From Atriophallophorus winterbourni (lineage: Eukaryota; Platyhelminthes; Trematoda; Plagiorchiida; Microphallidae), in NCBI GenBank assembly GCA_013407085.1, contig JACCGJ010010690.1, forward strand, positions 62,001-126,000: 64,000 nt of DNA, written 5' to 3'. Shown here piece after piece: positions 11,780 to 23,523 of the stretch. Each line of letters opens with the position of its first letter. Positions within the stretch are counted from its first letter, which is position 1. A program made the translations under genes and the position numbers. Below the pieces are notes generated by a model that saw nothing but the letters and a program-made list of their open reading frames with translations, did not search any database and was not told the origin of the DNA.

Positions 11780-13357
11780 ATGTTACGTTGCCTGATTTTT
11801 TGGCTGGTTTTATTGTCCACGGTTGATCAAACAGTGGGCCGAAAACTCACTAATCAATGGCTTCTTCGTTTGAAACCCACCGATTCGGAGGGCGATTTGA
11901 ACGAAATCGCCAACACTATCGCAAACACTTACGGTTTAAAGCAACTTGCGCGACCTGCCTCAGCTGATTTGAACGAGTATGTCTTTGAACACCGTGGTCT
12001 TCCACCAGTTCAAGATGAGCCCAACACTGCACATACGAAACTGCTTACTTCCCACCCGTCTGTCTTGGAAGCCACCCAGTTGGAGGCACTTATTCGTCGC
12101 AAACGTGGATACCGACATTTGGAATCTGATGGTCTCGATCGTATTGCGTTACCTTTTGCAAGAAAACTCACGACAAAAGAATCCGAGATTGCTAAGTCCC
12201 TTGCAGAGAGTGATCCACTTTTCGAAAAAGAATGGTATTTGTACAACACCGGACAGGCAGAAGGTATACCGGGGCTGGATCTGAATGTACTTTCTGCGTG
12301 GGCTCAAAATGTGACGGGACGTGGCGTGGTGACCGCTATTATGGATGATGGCATAGACTATTTACATCCAGATATCAGCCCAAACTATGCGGCGGAAGCA
12401 AGTTATGACTTCTCCAGCAATGATCCGTTTCCTTACCCCAGGTACACTGATGATTGGTTCAATAGTCATGGTACTCGATGTGCGGGCGAGGTCTCGGCGG
12501 TGTCCGGCAATCAAGTGTGTGGCGTTGGAGTAGCCCCTGGTTCACGGGTGGCTGGATTAAGAATGTTGGATCAGCCGTATATGACGGATTTAATCGAAGC
12601 CGCAGCCATGTCATACGCACGTGACATCATCGATATCTATTCGGCAAGCTGGGGTCCAACTGATGATGGAACAACCGTTGATGGACCACGGAACCAAACC
12701 ATGAGAGCTCTGGTTGACGGAGTAAACAAAGGACGTGGCGGGAAAGGTAGTTTGTATGTTTGGGCTTCTGGGGATGGTGGAAAAAATGACGACTGTAATT
12801 GCGACGGGTATGCAGCGTCAATGTGGACAATAAGTATCAATTCTGTTACCAATGATGGACACACGGCTGTCTACGATGAGTCTTGTGCGTCAACACTGGC
12901 TTCAACTTTCTCTAACGGAAAGAGTTCACGTAGTTCGGATGTTGGTGTTGGAACCACTGACTTGTATGGTAAATGTACGCTTCGACATTCAGGAACATCT
13001 GCTGCAGCACCGGAAGCTGCAGGTGTGTTCGCGCTGGCATTAGAGGCACAGCCAAATTTAACTTGGCGGGATGTACAACATCTAACTGTTTTGACTTCGA
13101 AGCGCAATCATTTGTATGATCGGGAACACACACATAATTGGACAATCAACGGTGCGGGTTTGGAATTCAACCATTTATTCGGTTTCGGCGTTTTGGACGC
13201 TGGTGATATGGTCAAGTTAGCGAAAAACTGGAAAACAGTTCCCGAACGTTTTCATTGTATTGCAGGAAAATTCTCAGGAAAGAAGTCGTTGAATATGATG
13301 GAACCTCTGGAAGTTAAGATTCACACAGACGCTTGTATGGGAAATCTGGAGAACCGA
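11780..13357 (+). CDS. PC2: PC2 exon 1: signal peptide, prodomain, catalytic domain, start of P domain
   Basis: It encodes 526 residues in one exon, unusually large for a gene split into many exons in vertebrates. The donor GTAAGA is at 13358-13363, phase 0, after EPLEVKIHTDACMGNLENR. Reading through the donor meets a stop at 13376-13378, confirming that splicing is needed to reach the rest of the P domain. Confidence 0.95.
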
Positions 13358-16300
13358 GTAAGAATACTGCCTCTATAATTTTTGTCATATATGTTCAAAT
13401 TATTGATCAAAATTATTTGGACCATGTATGAGGCAGTGTAAATGTAACAAGCTTGTGCAATGGTAATTTTATATGGAACAGAATGGACAAGTTCCGAAAG
13501 TATCTTCTAACGTATCTCAAAACGTCTCGGATTAATTTTAAGTGAATCTTGGAATTGATCTGCCTTACTCACCCGCGTTTAGAACGCTGTTCTGTCACAG
13601 TCATCTATACCAATCAAATCAATTTTGTAAAATCAGCCATATTTATTTATCAAGCATGATATATCGAAATATTTCCACTGTGAATTATGTTAACTTTAGG
13701 TTTAGACAACCTGCAGTAAAAGGCACGAGTAAGTACTCCTAACTGCATCATGCTTTCGTGGCTTGACGAATTAATGAAGTCTCATCGAAGCAGCTAGACC
13801 GATACAAATGAATCTCTTGGGTTGCAACAAATTAGCCCCCATGAATGCATCATTAGAGCCAGTTTTTGAAAGTCTGAGAAAACAGCAATACAATTTAAAT
13901 TTTTATTTCCCCACTACTACCACGATACTTAGTAGCTATTTTTATCAATCGTTTTGGACTCTCCACAACCTTAATTACATATAAATAGAAAATGTGATAT
14001 TTTAGGAAAAAATCTGCTTAATATAAGATTCTTTTCACCTGGAAAACTATATGCTACATGTCATACAACACAAATTTATTATTTCCATTTATTCTCGGCA
14101 GGTAATTTGCTTAATGTTATTCGAAAGAATGTCATAAATATTGAAACTAACTGGAGAGTGTCAATCACAGCTATAAATACCCCTCCGACTTCGTTTACAC
14201 TTGCATTCATACATTCATTAAATCAGTCTAAGTTTTAATAATCCAGCAACAGCATCCGATGTTATTTGTACCATGACTGTCGTTGGAAGAGGTCCCTAAG
14301 TTTGATTCTGACATGCCATTGTAGTCGCGTAATCAGAAACTAAGTTTTGATGAATTTCTAGCTCATGGATCAGACAGAGCTCTAGTTTTTAAATTTCTTT
14401 AAATGACTTTGCTATGTGTTCCTGTGTGATTGTTTACTACAGTTTCGTAGTTTCGGGATTAATAGTTGTGATAATGATAGTATTTCAGGAAATTAATAAA
14501 TATTATCGAAATATAATTATATAAAAGATAGTAGTGATAGTAATATTAGGAATCCCATCATTTTGTTGAATTGAAGCCACATTGGAATATGCAGTATTCT
14601 CGCGGTTATTATAATTTGTAGCGATATGTAATTTAAGTTTTATGACAAGAACATGGCCATAATTCAGTGAACGTTCGAGGACGTTCGTTGCATGCTTTGA
14701 ACATTCATCTTCCTCGCACAAATTATCGAAGAATTCATAATTGGAGAAACCGTCCTAAGAATTTCGAGGCCTGTGGTGTGTCTCGTTGTTTTTAGAATCA
14801 AGACGGAAATCAGCAATTGTTTCGTGTCTTCGAGATCCAGGTGGCACATTGATAACTTGAACGTTAAACTGTTAAAAATGAATCATCCGTACACAAGCGA
14901 ATTTTTTGGATGCTAATCTCAATAACTAGCAATGAATTATCCCAATTTAACCGCCAGTATTACGATATAATTTTTCAGTAATCTCCAATTTAACTTATTT
15001 TTCCGGGCTTTTTTCAATTGCCTTAGCACGAGTTACATAATCTGACTCATTGGACAGAATGCTGGGCTGTCGCAGTTAATTTTCCGTTATTTTATACCTC
15101 GCTACTTTTAGGTAATAGGGTAGGCACACATAACTAAAGCTTGTGACCGCAGTGGGATTTGAACTACGGGACAGCCAAATGCATGACGTGTCCCATGGCT
15201 GTTCTGCCATCTTCGTTTTTCCTTCAGCTCCTTGATCAGCGTAGTTGCAGCAATCACTGTGTTCACAAATATATATTCGAATTGAATCCATGTAGCTTAT
15301 GCTCTTCAGCTTGCAGCTAAAACTGATGAAAACTGAACACGTTTTAAACTTTATTTAAAGTTCAGAAATAATTTTGCTGTGCGGTTTGAAGCCCTATGTG
15401 TGTGACGGTTTTCCGTTAACCCGGTTCAGCGTAATATGAATTGATTTAGGTGAATGGTAGCATTTGTCAGCTTTTCGCCGTCTTGGAATCAGCACCAAAA
15501 TTTTTTATCGGAAAACATTTCAATATTTTACTCCGGATGGTTTTTCACGTAACACAAAAAGTTGCCAACAACTACTGATGAGCTTTCTGGAAACAAAAGC
15601 AACACAAACAATTATAGATTTAACTTTAGGGTTTGGTAATTCTATTACCTTCTATTACCTCTATTCTATTATCTTACCTTTATATTGTGAAGAATAGTCT
15701 TTGCCCCAGGGACTTTGTGTGTGGTCCGATATGTTGATTGCACTTTCATCTTGCCAAATGAATAGCTATCCGTTTTCCAGTTCTGAAGGTTGCTTCTCCA
15801 CTCTAGGATTTTGAAAATTGGATTTTCGAACGACTTGTTTTAGTTGTTAATTAGTAATAGGATGTTAGTAAATGTCCTGGGATTGTAAACAAAATTATTA
15901 TTGTCATCTACAACCAGCAACCGTTTGGGCTACAAAAGGTGTTTTCACACCTGCTTTTAAAGCTTATGTTATAGATTTGTCTACAGCAATTATCAATTTG
16001 TACAGAATCACATCACACGACATACCTCGAAAATCGGTTTTCGACCACGAAATTGTTATTATGTTCCAAATGTTACTCGAAAGAGTATGTCAGGGCCTCT
16101 ATCCGACATAACGCTTCTAAAATATACCGATAATCACAAATATAGTGTTCTATTATGACGGAATTTGAATTATACGGTGCACGTAACCTTTTCTTTGTAG
16201 GTAAACTTTTTGGAGCACGTTCAAGCTTTTATCACCATTCGAGCTACACGTCGTGGTGATTTGACCATCTTTTTGACCTCCCCCATGAATACGACGTCGA

Positions 16301-16596
16301 TGTTGTTGAGACCAAGACCTAAAGACGATGATAATATTCGCGGTTTCACCAAGTGGCCGTTTATGACAACGCACACTTGGGCAGAAAATCCACGTGGCAC
16401 TTGGCGGCTGAATGTGATGTTAGACCCACGAACTAACGATGTTCTTGGGCATGCAACCTTGACCGAATGGATTTTGGTATTGCATGGTACGCAAAAAGCG
16501 CCCTATGGAGATCTTCCTGATAGTATGGCTTCCATTGCACCGAAACTTGGTGTCGTCAAACGACAACACGGAGATCCTCGATTCAGCAATGAATAA
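11780..16596 (+). CDS. PC2: Prohormone convertase 2 (neuroendocrine convertase 2), complete, two exons
   Basis: A subtilisin-like serine protease of secretory granules that cleaves neuropeptide precursors at dibasic sites. The spliced product is about 657 aa (human PC2: 638). It has a signal peptide MLRCLIFWLVLLSTVDQTVG, a prodomain to RRKR (106-109), and catalytic Asp189 (MDDGIDYLHPD), His230 (SHGTRCAGE) and Ser407 (HSGTSAAAPEA). The oxyanion residue is Asp332 in WASGDGG. Furin and PC1/3 have Asn there, so this identifies PC2. The P domain carries RRGD in exon 2. The frame is open upstream of 11780 but has no ATG, and ATG 11780 gives a proper signal peptide. All catalytic residues are present and no frameshift was found, so this is an intact gene. 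PC2 normally needs the 7B2 chaperone, which is not visible here. Confidence 0.96.
13358..16200 (+). other. PC2 intron (2843 bp)
   Basis: GT..AG intron ending ACCTTTTCTTTGTAG. AT-rich, with no other gene recognised. A short B-box-like sequence on the - strand near 15140-15160 is not a convincing tRNA. Confidence 0.85.
16201..16596 (+). CDS. PC2: PC2 exon 2: rest of P domain and C-terminus
   Basis: Phase 0. It encodes VNFLEHVQAFITIRATRRGD, LTSPMNTTSMLL, GFTKWPFMTTHTWAENPRGT and a strand ending LVLHGTQKAPYGD, all diagnostic of the PC P domain. A short polar tail ends at TAA 16594-16596. The C-terminal tail is short, like that of vertebrate PC2, with no transmembrane segment. Confidence 0.95.
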   Translation, partial: VNFLEHVQAFITIRATRRGDLTIFLTSPMNTTSMLLRPRPKDDDNIRGFTKWPFMTTHTWAENPRGTWRLNVMLDPRTNDVLGHATLTEWILVLHGTQKAPYGDLPDSMASIAPKLGVVKRQHGDPRFSNE

Positions 16597-16711
16597 AATG
16601 TTCCCGTCCTCCTTCACTCTCATGGTCATTCCAAGGTCATAGTTCATTTGTTTGTCTGGACTGTGATGCTTTTCGGAATCTATGTGACATTTCATGACCT
16701 GACGGCCACGC

Positions 16712-16717
16712 ATTAAA
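16712..16717 (+). promoter_or_regulatory. Possible PC2 polyadenylation signal ATTAAA
   Basis: ATTAAA about 115 nt after the PC2 stop. It is a common variant signal, and its use is inferred from position only. Confidence 0.35.
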
Positions 16718-16739
16718 GATGATTATTTTATATTGTATT

Positions 16740-18789
16740 TTGTTTCTGATTCATTGATTCTTTTTAGTCGTTGTCAACATCTGTTTTGTGTGGAAATATT
16801 ACACCGTTCCGTCCAATGCTTTTGAACGTTCAGAGTTCACACTTAGATATTAATTACTTCACCTACATTTGCTATCAACACCGTTGGCAACCCAGCAATA
16901 TATTCAGAATTTTTCCGTTGTCACTTATCTGACGGATCATATTGTTGTTGTAAACCCATATTTGGTTAATTTGGTTCTTCTGATGCAAATAATATACGGC
17001 AATAGCCCAATTCTCTTGTTGGTTCAAAATTGGGGTCCTCACTAAAATACATTACAATCACTCGCATAGTTTTTAGAAAACAATTTAAATATCTGCTGTA
17101 AGCGATTGATACCAGAGCTGGATTATTTGCGTCATGTCATGAATTTATTATGTAATGGATTATGTTTTACATTATATTTCCAGTCTGATCTTTCAAAACC
17201 ACGAATATGCATCGCGAAATAAGCTTTCTGTAATATTATTCAAAAGTTTATTCTGTTTCATTAGCGTGTAAACAGAAAGTTTTCTGAAGGTTGTGCAAAG
17301 AATAAGACGATTTGCATTGTATCTGTTGTTAAATCTGTGAAATGAGTGGATTGTCTTCATTATTGAAAAAAAATGGAGCAAACGGTTATGGCTTATAAGA
17401 TGGAAGATTGGTCACAGCAGGTGAACAAGCGCAACCAGACAGCTGTATTATGTAGCGACTTTTAACAGATTTCATTTTAGCCTGTTCATAAGAGGGCTAA
17501 GATTATCAGATAATGCCCTAATCAAATGACACTTAATGCACTTTAACGAACAATGTTTTGATTCGTGGTTGACCAACCTACTGGCTCACATGAACTTTCT
17601 GGGTGCACACAAGTGTCCATGAAAATCAATGGTCACATGCTGCAGTACTATGATCTAGATTGTGGTTGTCTTACTTGTCCACTAATTGACTTCACTCCTG
17701 GCAGCCTAAACAGTTTTTAAATGGAGGTCTTCAATATAATGTTTTAACTGAGCATCCAAGCACTTTTACATCATCAAGGTTACCACGTTCGTTTATTGTA
17801 TCCAGATTATCCCATTCGTGTCATCTAAGTATGACTTCCATGACAACAAACAATCTTAGCGATAGCAATAGTCGGTCTATTAATAAGTCACATTGTGATT
17901 GATAAATAAAACGCTGCATAATCTAGCGCTTTGTTTCTTCTCATACCCTTGCGTTGACTAAACTGGTCGGTACTAATAAATCATGCCTAAATTTTAGGAA
18001 TCCGTTAGATTCCTTGCTAATTTTGAATGTCGGTTTGTAGTCGAATATATCTTTTCACAGCTCCTCTCGCTGTTTTATGCGCCAAAGTTTTTAAAATGGA
18101 CAAACATCACTTGTTTATGTCAATGTATGGTGATAACATTACTTACTAATTTCTCCGCAATAGGGTTTAAACTGATTGCTTATGAAAAAATTTCAGACGA
18201 TGAAAAATTCACTCATCCGTACGTAAAGTATTGTTTACTATTGTCATTTTCTACTCTTGATGAATCACAAAAGACAAAAATCTCTTCTAGGGATATGCCT
18301 AGTGCTTATTTTTCTAATAAACCAGGATTTTGATGCATGCTGGACCTACGTTCATAAATAGATCTCACTCTACACACGAATCCACGAGGCCGAGTGAGAT
18401 TAAATCTCGGTAATGTTGAACTTCTTCACGTATGATACCGGAAACTAATATGAATACACGACTTTTAATCAATTCGTATCAACTCAATATTTATGTCGTA
18501 GAAGCTATAAAATTGTCACGTGAGTAAAATTAGCTATCGCCGCTTCACTGTTGTTGATTATTTTTAAGTTCCCGACGAGTGCTTACAACTGCAGAAATCT
18601 AGGTTTGAGATGAAATTAATACAAGTTTTTAACCGTAATCTTAGACCCTTCAGTAATTAGTTTCATGTAAACAATAGCTTATGCGAAACCCACTACGTGT
18701 ATTTTGGTGACATGTATTGCATCTACAATCAACGGATATCGGTATGTTTTATGCTGAGTTTTGCCCCATCTTATCTACCTTATAACACA
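16740..18789. other. Intergenic, nothing recognised
   Basis: AT-rich sequence with only short overlapping open frames on both strands and no domain, repeat or RNA gene that I recognise. Confidence 0.6.
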
Positions 18790-18940
18790 TCTGGATGCAA
18801 ATGAACTGTCGAATATTCATAGACCAGCAAAGATACTATCAGCTTCATTAGGCGGTAGCATATACAAAAAGAGGCCAATATGTGGTAGTCCCAGTGAGTG
18901 TCCGCATGCAACTCAGTAACGGTCGCTTTTCCATTTTAGA
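18790..18940 (+). repeat. Palindromic dispersed repeat C, decayed copy
   Basis: GCAAAGATACTATC and GTCCCAGTGAGTGTCCGCAT resemble the second half of the 5038-5235 copy. Confidence 0.45.
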
Positions 18941-19084
18941 TACCTAGCAAAGAAGTACTGCATGATAGCACATTCACAGCGAAAGCTAAAGTAGCTTATT
19001 TTTTAAACTCGGTTATTTTATCCATCAACATTGCCTCGCACCGATACGAAATCACACAGAAATTCTGTAACATCGTGCTGAATT

Positions 19085-19225
19085 GATTTGCTAAACGGTA
19101 AGAGCTGCATGCGGAAACTCGCTGGAGTCTCAACGGCATCAACTCTTGACTATTTTGTTCTATAGCCTCGGGTAAAGTTGCAGTATATTAGCCCAAATTA
19201 CAGTCTACAAATTTATGACACTTTG
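19085..19225 (-). repeat. Palindromic dispersed repeat C, reverse copy
   Basis: GAGCTGCATGCGGAAACTCG, CTGGAGTCTCA and CAGTATATTAGCCCA..CAGTCTAC match the reverse orientation. With 18790-18940 it forms a facing pair. Confidence 0.55.
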
Positions 19226-19464
19226 CTTAGTTCCCGTCACCGTCACGCACAGAACAACTGACCTTTCGTGCTCACGACACTTACATTCAGTACCCAGTCG
19301 AAACTTAGCCTTGAGAACCCTGGTCAACCACGCATTACCATATTGTGCAAATAATAATAATGGGATTTGTGGCTGGCTAACGCCAATCCTTCGATCATTT
19401 ATTGTTGTTTGTTTTGGAGTTTCAAATCTGTTACTGTGTATCAGCATTTCTACCTGCGGCAGGT

Positions 19465-19830
19465 ACTAGTGGTACGATTGAGGTCAATGGTCAATTTCTC
19501 TCAAATGATTTTGAATTACAGCAAAATTTGCCGAAAAAGGAAACATCTGACCCTTTCGAAAAATACGATATCACGTTTCAAAGAATTTGTTGGGTCATTT
19601 CAATGCCTGATTTAGCATGGATAATAGGCATTACACAAACGTCTCGAAAAGTTTGTGGTCATCAGAACAATAAAAATGAACATTCCACCTTAGAAATGCG
19701 CAAGCACATCCATCTTTGGGTCAATAATACTCAATACGATGCTATCAGTCTTGGACGCAATTTCGATCGAAATACTGCTATTCGTTCGTTATTTTTCGGT
19801 CAAACGCTCTCAAGCGATGCAAACGAGTAA
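19465..19830 (+). CDS. Hypothetical open frame, possible terminal exon
   Basis: About 121 codons, open from a plausible acceptor (TTTCTACCTGCGGCAG at 19449-19464) to TAA at 19828-19830. The product is polar with balanced composition (for example GTSGTIEVNGQFLSNDF near the start, NFDRNTAIRSLFFGQ near the end), unlike the usual chance frames here. I recognise no family. No companion exon, promoter or polyadenylation signal was found. It could be the last exon of an unseen gene, a decayed element or chance. Confidence 0.3.
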   Translation, partial: TSGTIEVNGQFLSNDFELQQNLPKKETSDPFEKYDITFQRICWVISMPDLAWIIGITQTSRKVCGHQNNKNEHSTLEMRKHIHLWVNNTQYDAISLGRNFDRNTAIRSLFFGQTLSSDANE

Positions 19831-20489
19831 ATTTTATCACACCATATGAGATCGCAATCTTAGTAGCGACTTCAGTCATATATAAGAGCCGAGTCTTGTT
19901 TTACTATTCGTGAAATCGTTTACTGTGTAGTCTATGAAAGCAAGTAACTCTTCAGCGTCTGCGTACGCTAATTCTAATATAACCGCGAACGGACCATTAG
20001 TTCGAAGCCCAAGCTTCCGTGATGGCTCTTCTCTTACACGAAGCAGGATCGGTGTTTATAGAGATTAACCGATCCACTAGTGATTGAATTTGACGTTCCA
20101 TTACTGTCTATAGAATGTCCGGCAGACTATCAAGCCAAATGCAATTAAATACTGGAAATAATTCAGCGTCGATATCTAAAGTCTTGTATTGCGAATAACT
20201 TTAATGAACCTGACATGAACAGTCCATCCACTAATACACGCGTCATAGCGAAACAATTAAAAGAAAGAAATTCAATAAGGTCGGCAATATATTTCTTTTA
20301 ATTGCCACCCATAGGGTGTTCGATTTAGTTTTATGTTTGCTTGATGATGTTGAAGCAAAATGAGAAGCTATGTTCGAAACTTTGACATCTCAGCCTTCTA
20401 AGTATATTTAATAAAAGGTCACATAATTATCGATAATTAACCATGGAAAAATATTCATATATTTCAATGAAATAAACCTTTTCTCTGTT
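19831..20489. other. No gene recognised
   Basis: AT-rich, without domain or repeat that I can support. Confidence 0.5.
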
Positions 20490-20690
20490 GGTGTGACAAT
20501 TTGGATAAGGATGGTACGACCAACCCGTTCAATCGCGTGTGTTTGGACCTTGTTTACCATTCATCCACTGTCTCAAGCGCATATGGATCCTGATCTTACT
20601 GTCTCTACCTGAAGAGTGCAAACAATACGAAACCGGTCGTGGGGTGTGTTTGATGGAAGTGCATGCAAATAAATACATATGTGTGTTATG
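20490..20690 (+). repeat. Hammerhead repeat, subfamily B, solitary copy
   Basis: Carries the subfamily B blocks in order: GGTACGACCAAC, CCTTGTTTACCATTCATCCA, CTGTCTCAAGCGCAT, CTGATCTTACTGTCTCTAC, the ribozyme core, then GTGTTTGATGGAAGTGCATG. About 36 kb from the B array and better preserved in the core than most array units. Confidence 0.8.
20594..20650 (+). ncRNA. Type-I hammerhead ribozyme (subfamily B, intact core)
   Basis: The core CTGAAGA (20609-20615) and GAAAC (20629-20633) is followed by CGGTC, cleavage being expected after C20638. Stem I is CTCTAC with GTGGGG (two G-U pairs). Stem II is short (GTG/TAC around CAAACAA). Stem III is the self-complementary ACCGGT, the minimal stem III known from Penelope, newt and schistosome hammerheads. 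Activity is predicted, not shown. Confidence 0.7.
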
Positions 20691-20889
20691 CATGCAAGGA
20701 AATTTGATTGCAATCGTTTCCAGTACTTTTAGGTATCGTTCCGCTTCACGGAAAAGAGAATTGTCAGACCAAGTTTGATCGCCAGGACTGGGAACATGAC
20801 TTAGTAACATTCCGATCGCCACCTCTGTTTTGACTTTACCGCCAAACAGCTTATTGTAAGCCTATGGCGCGTCAATTCCTTTGTATCGT

Positions 20890-22520
20890 GACCGGCGGGA
20901 ATCTTCCAAATATTCTTCGAAAGATTCCTAACAATCTACTGGCCTGTCGATATATATTCTGGCAGTGAATCGTGTTCCTCATTCATACTTCAAGATCTTT
21001 TTCCAATGAGTTTTCAGTTCCCAATCGATATGTCCATGAAACATTTTTGCCATATGTTGCATGTCATATCAATCGTATCCGCCCAAACTGACACGTTGTC
21101 CAAATCCCTTTGCAGTTTCTCTGTCATCGGCAGAACTGATTCCCGTCCACGTTTTCATATCATCCACGAACAAGAACATTTTGGATTATATGAGATAGGT
21201 GTAGATCGTTAAATGGAGCGGGCCTAGTACAGATCCTTATAGGAATCCGGTGGTGGTTTTAAAGTTTTTGGATAGCATTCCGTTTAATCAATCTCGTGCA
21301 TGGCGATCTGAAAAGTAGTTGCACAACCATGAGAGGACTGGATCACATATTCATAGAAACATCAGTTTTTGAAGAAGCAAATGGTGGTTGAAGCTGTCAA
21401 AAGTTTTCGAGATTTCTAAGTAACAAACGTGAACGCAATGACTTCTGTTCAACGTTTCCGTCCAGTCTTCTAAAGCTAGGAGAAGATTCGGTAGACAAGA
21501 ATGCTGAGATCAAACTCCATGCTAGGATGGCAAAAACAAATTACACGTTTCAAAGTGAGCGAACATTATTTCTGATACATGAATAATACGATCGAATTTT
21601 AAAAATGTTTCTAAGGAAAAATTGAACAGGAAATTTAACATTAGATGTGGCATGAATATGAGCGTCAGATCAGGGAGACCTGTGCCCCATTGTCTTTATT
21701 GACCGCAAGTTGACTTGCCTTAGCATTTTCGACCACCAACGCCAATAAGCATTCATCATACGGTTTAATGCCACCTCTTATCACGAATACGTGCTCCGCC
21801 AAGGCTGAATCTTTTGAATTTACACCTCAACAACCTTTAGCAAGTTTCGGAGATGTCAATTCACGTGGGCATGACCAGGATCAGCTGACAATTTGCATAA
21901 TACAGTTTGTATTCACAGGGTCGGTTAAAACTATTCATAGATGATATCAATGGAGGTCTGAGAAATTATGCTAATCTTATTATGCCAGGATGAATAAAGT
22001 GCCCAATAATCAAGATTACATTATAATATCTCGGGGCAATCAAGCGTGACTTGTCGAGTAATTTCGTATTATATAGTTCCAGGCTGCTGAATGATAAATT
22101 ACACCGATTATGCTATCCTTACCCGAAGTAGTTGTCAGTAAGCACCATGGATTATCCTGAACCACAAGGTCAGAATACGTGAGTTCTCTGCATGTCAGTT
22201 TCTGATGATAATAGAGTGCCACAACTTCACTTCGCGATGCACGGTCTCTACGAAACAGTGAATAGCAGCAATCTCTAACTCGTACTCATGGATATCCGGG
22301 TTGAGCCAAGTTTCGGTAATGGCAATTACCTTGGGTCGTTTTATCTAACGCCTTGCTATAAGTTCGACAGCTTTGTTGATAAAACATGGGGCATTGGTAT
22401 AGAGACAGACAGAAGCAAATGTGTGCATTGTCGTGTTAGGGCTCACCGACTCCAGACATGTCAGTACTTCTCTGTTTTTGACGAGTTCAGTGGCATATCG
22501 GACTTTTGAAGTTGAGAGTA
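20890..22520 (-). mobile_element. CR1-like LINE remnant with EEP and RT
   Basis: Read on the - strand, 22500-22040 encodes a decayed EEP endonuclease: YTNAPCFINKAVEL, KVIAITETWLNPDIHEYE and then ALYYHQKLTCRELTYSDLVV. The 21540-20890 part encodes RT pieces resembling CYLEISKTFD, GSVLGPLH and FVDDMKTWTGISSADD. The order EEP then RT fits one element. Numerous stops and frameshifts show it is dead. Sequence flanking the RT (20838-20893 and 21855-21955) resembles parts of a repeat at 32180-32330. Confidence 0.75.
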
Positions 22521-23130
22521 GTAATAATTCTCCGCAAGAATTGTGGGTAGAACATTATCACAAAGGCGCTAGAATGTCGGGTTTCAGGTATACATCACTT
22601 ATTGGTATAACAATTATAAATTTGTATTTTTAGTCTTCTTATACTAATCGGTTAGCGAAGTTATGGGTAACGTTTCGCTTTAGATAAAAGATTGGTTATA
22701 GTAAGGGTGTTATTCATAATGAGTAATGCGATTAAATATCATCCCATCCACCACATTTAATTGGCTACATCATTAACCACCTACCGTGCCCTTAAAATGT
22801 CAAGATGTGGTAAGTCAATTCTGCAAAGTCTAATTCGCTTGACTAATGTTCATAACGCTCGGGAATTAACGATAACTCATGCAAGTAAACAAGGTCAATG
22901 CTCGTTGGGACCGTGACTCTCAAGTGCACGACTTTTTGTACATGAAACAAATTTCTAAAGTTAATCATTTGAAAAAAAATATGTTGAAGCTGAAGCATAA
23001 TTCTAAAGCATTCCCATTGCAGCGTTGAGTGCATATTATAAATATCTCGCTCCCGTCTATCATGCTGACCGCATGTATTCCACAAAAATGATTTAAAATA
23101 CCTCAGATCGAATATGGTTTATATATGGCT
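22521..23130. other. No gene recognised
   Basis: AT-rich sequence left of the short RTE derivative; no motif supported. Confidence 0.5.
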
Positions 23131-23143
23131 TTAGGTTACATTG
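23131..23143. repeat. Target-site duplication, left copy
   Basis: TTAGGTTACATTG; the identical partner is at 23511-23523. Confidence 0.9.
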
Positions 23144-23510
23144 AACTCCGCTAAGGACGGTCCCAATCCCGTCTGAGAAAGGAGGAGGGTTGGGCTCAGG
23201 GCTGGCAACCCTATCCCATAAAACCTACATTGCTACGGAAACGACGACAAGAGATCCGTGGTTCGGTCATGTCTGCAGGATGGATCCCAGTTCGCATACG
23301 AAAGTGGCCATGCACTGGCATCCACAAGGTAAACGAAAAAGGGGACGGCCCAAGGAAACTTGGAGCAGAACGTTGGAACGCGAACTACATGCAGAAGGAT
23401 TCACGGTGCAGACGGCAACGGAAGCAGCGACAGACCGGAACCACTGGCGTGAAGTTGTCTTCGCCTCATGTGTCACCCGGCACGGAGAGGACTGAGTTAG
23501 TGAGTGAGAG
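23144..23510 (+). mobile_element. Short RTE-derived non-autonomous element with 13-bp TSD
   Basis: 367 bp. The first ~95 bp (AAGGACGGTCCCAATCCCGT, GGCAACCC, GAAAC) match the untranslated leader of the large RTE element at 27365-27460. The rest encodes only the extreme C-terminus of an RTE polyprotein (WFGHVCRMDP, GKRKRGRPKETWSR, RNHWREVVFASC) and a GTTAGTGAGTGAG tail. Endonuclease and RT are missing. The element is framed by TTAGGTTACATTG at 23131-23143 and 23511-23523, a perfect target-site duplication, so it moved as this short unit rather than being deleted later. Confidence 0.88.
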
Positions 23511-23523
23511 TTAGGTTACATTG
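23511..23523. repeat. Target-site duplication, right copy
   Basis: TTAGGTTACATTG, identical to 23131-23143. Confidence 0.9.

Noticed and set aside
15118..15290. B-box-like GTTCAAATCCC on the minus strand in the PC2 intron, possible SINE
   Set aside because: No tRNA fold could be built around it and no second copy was seen in the window.
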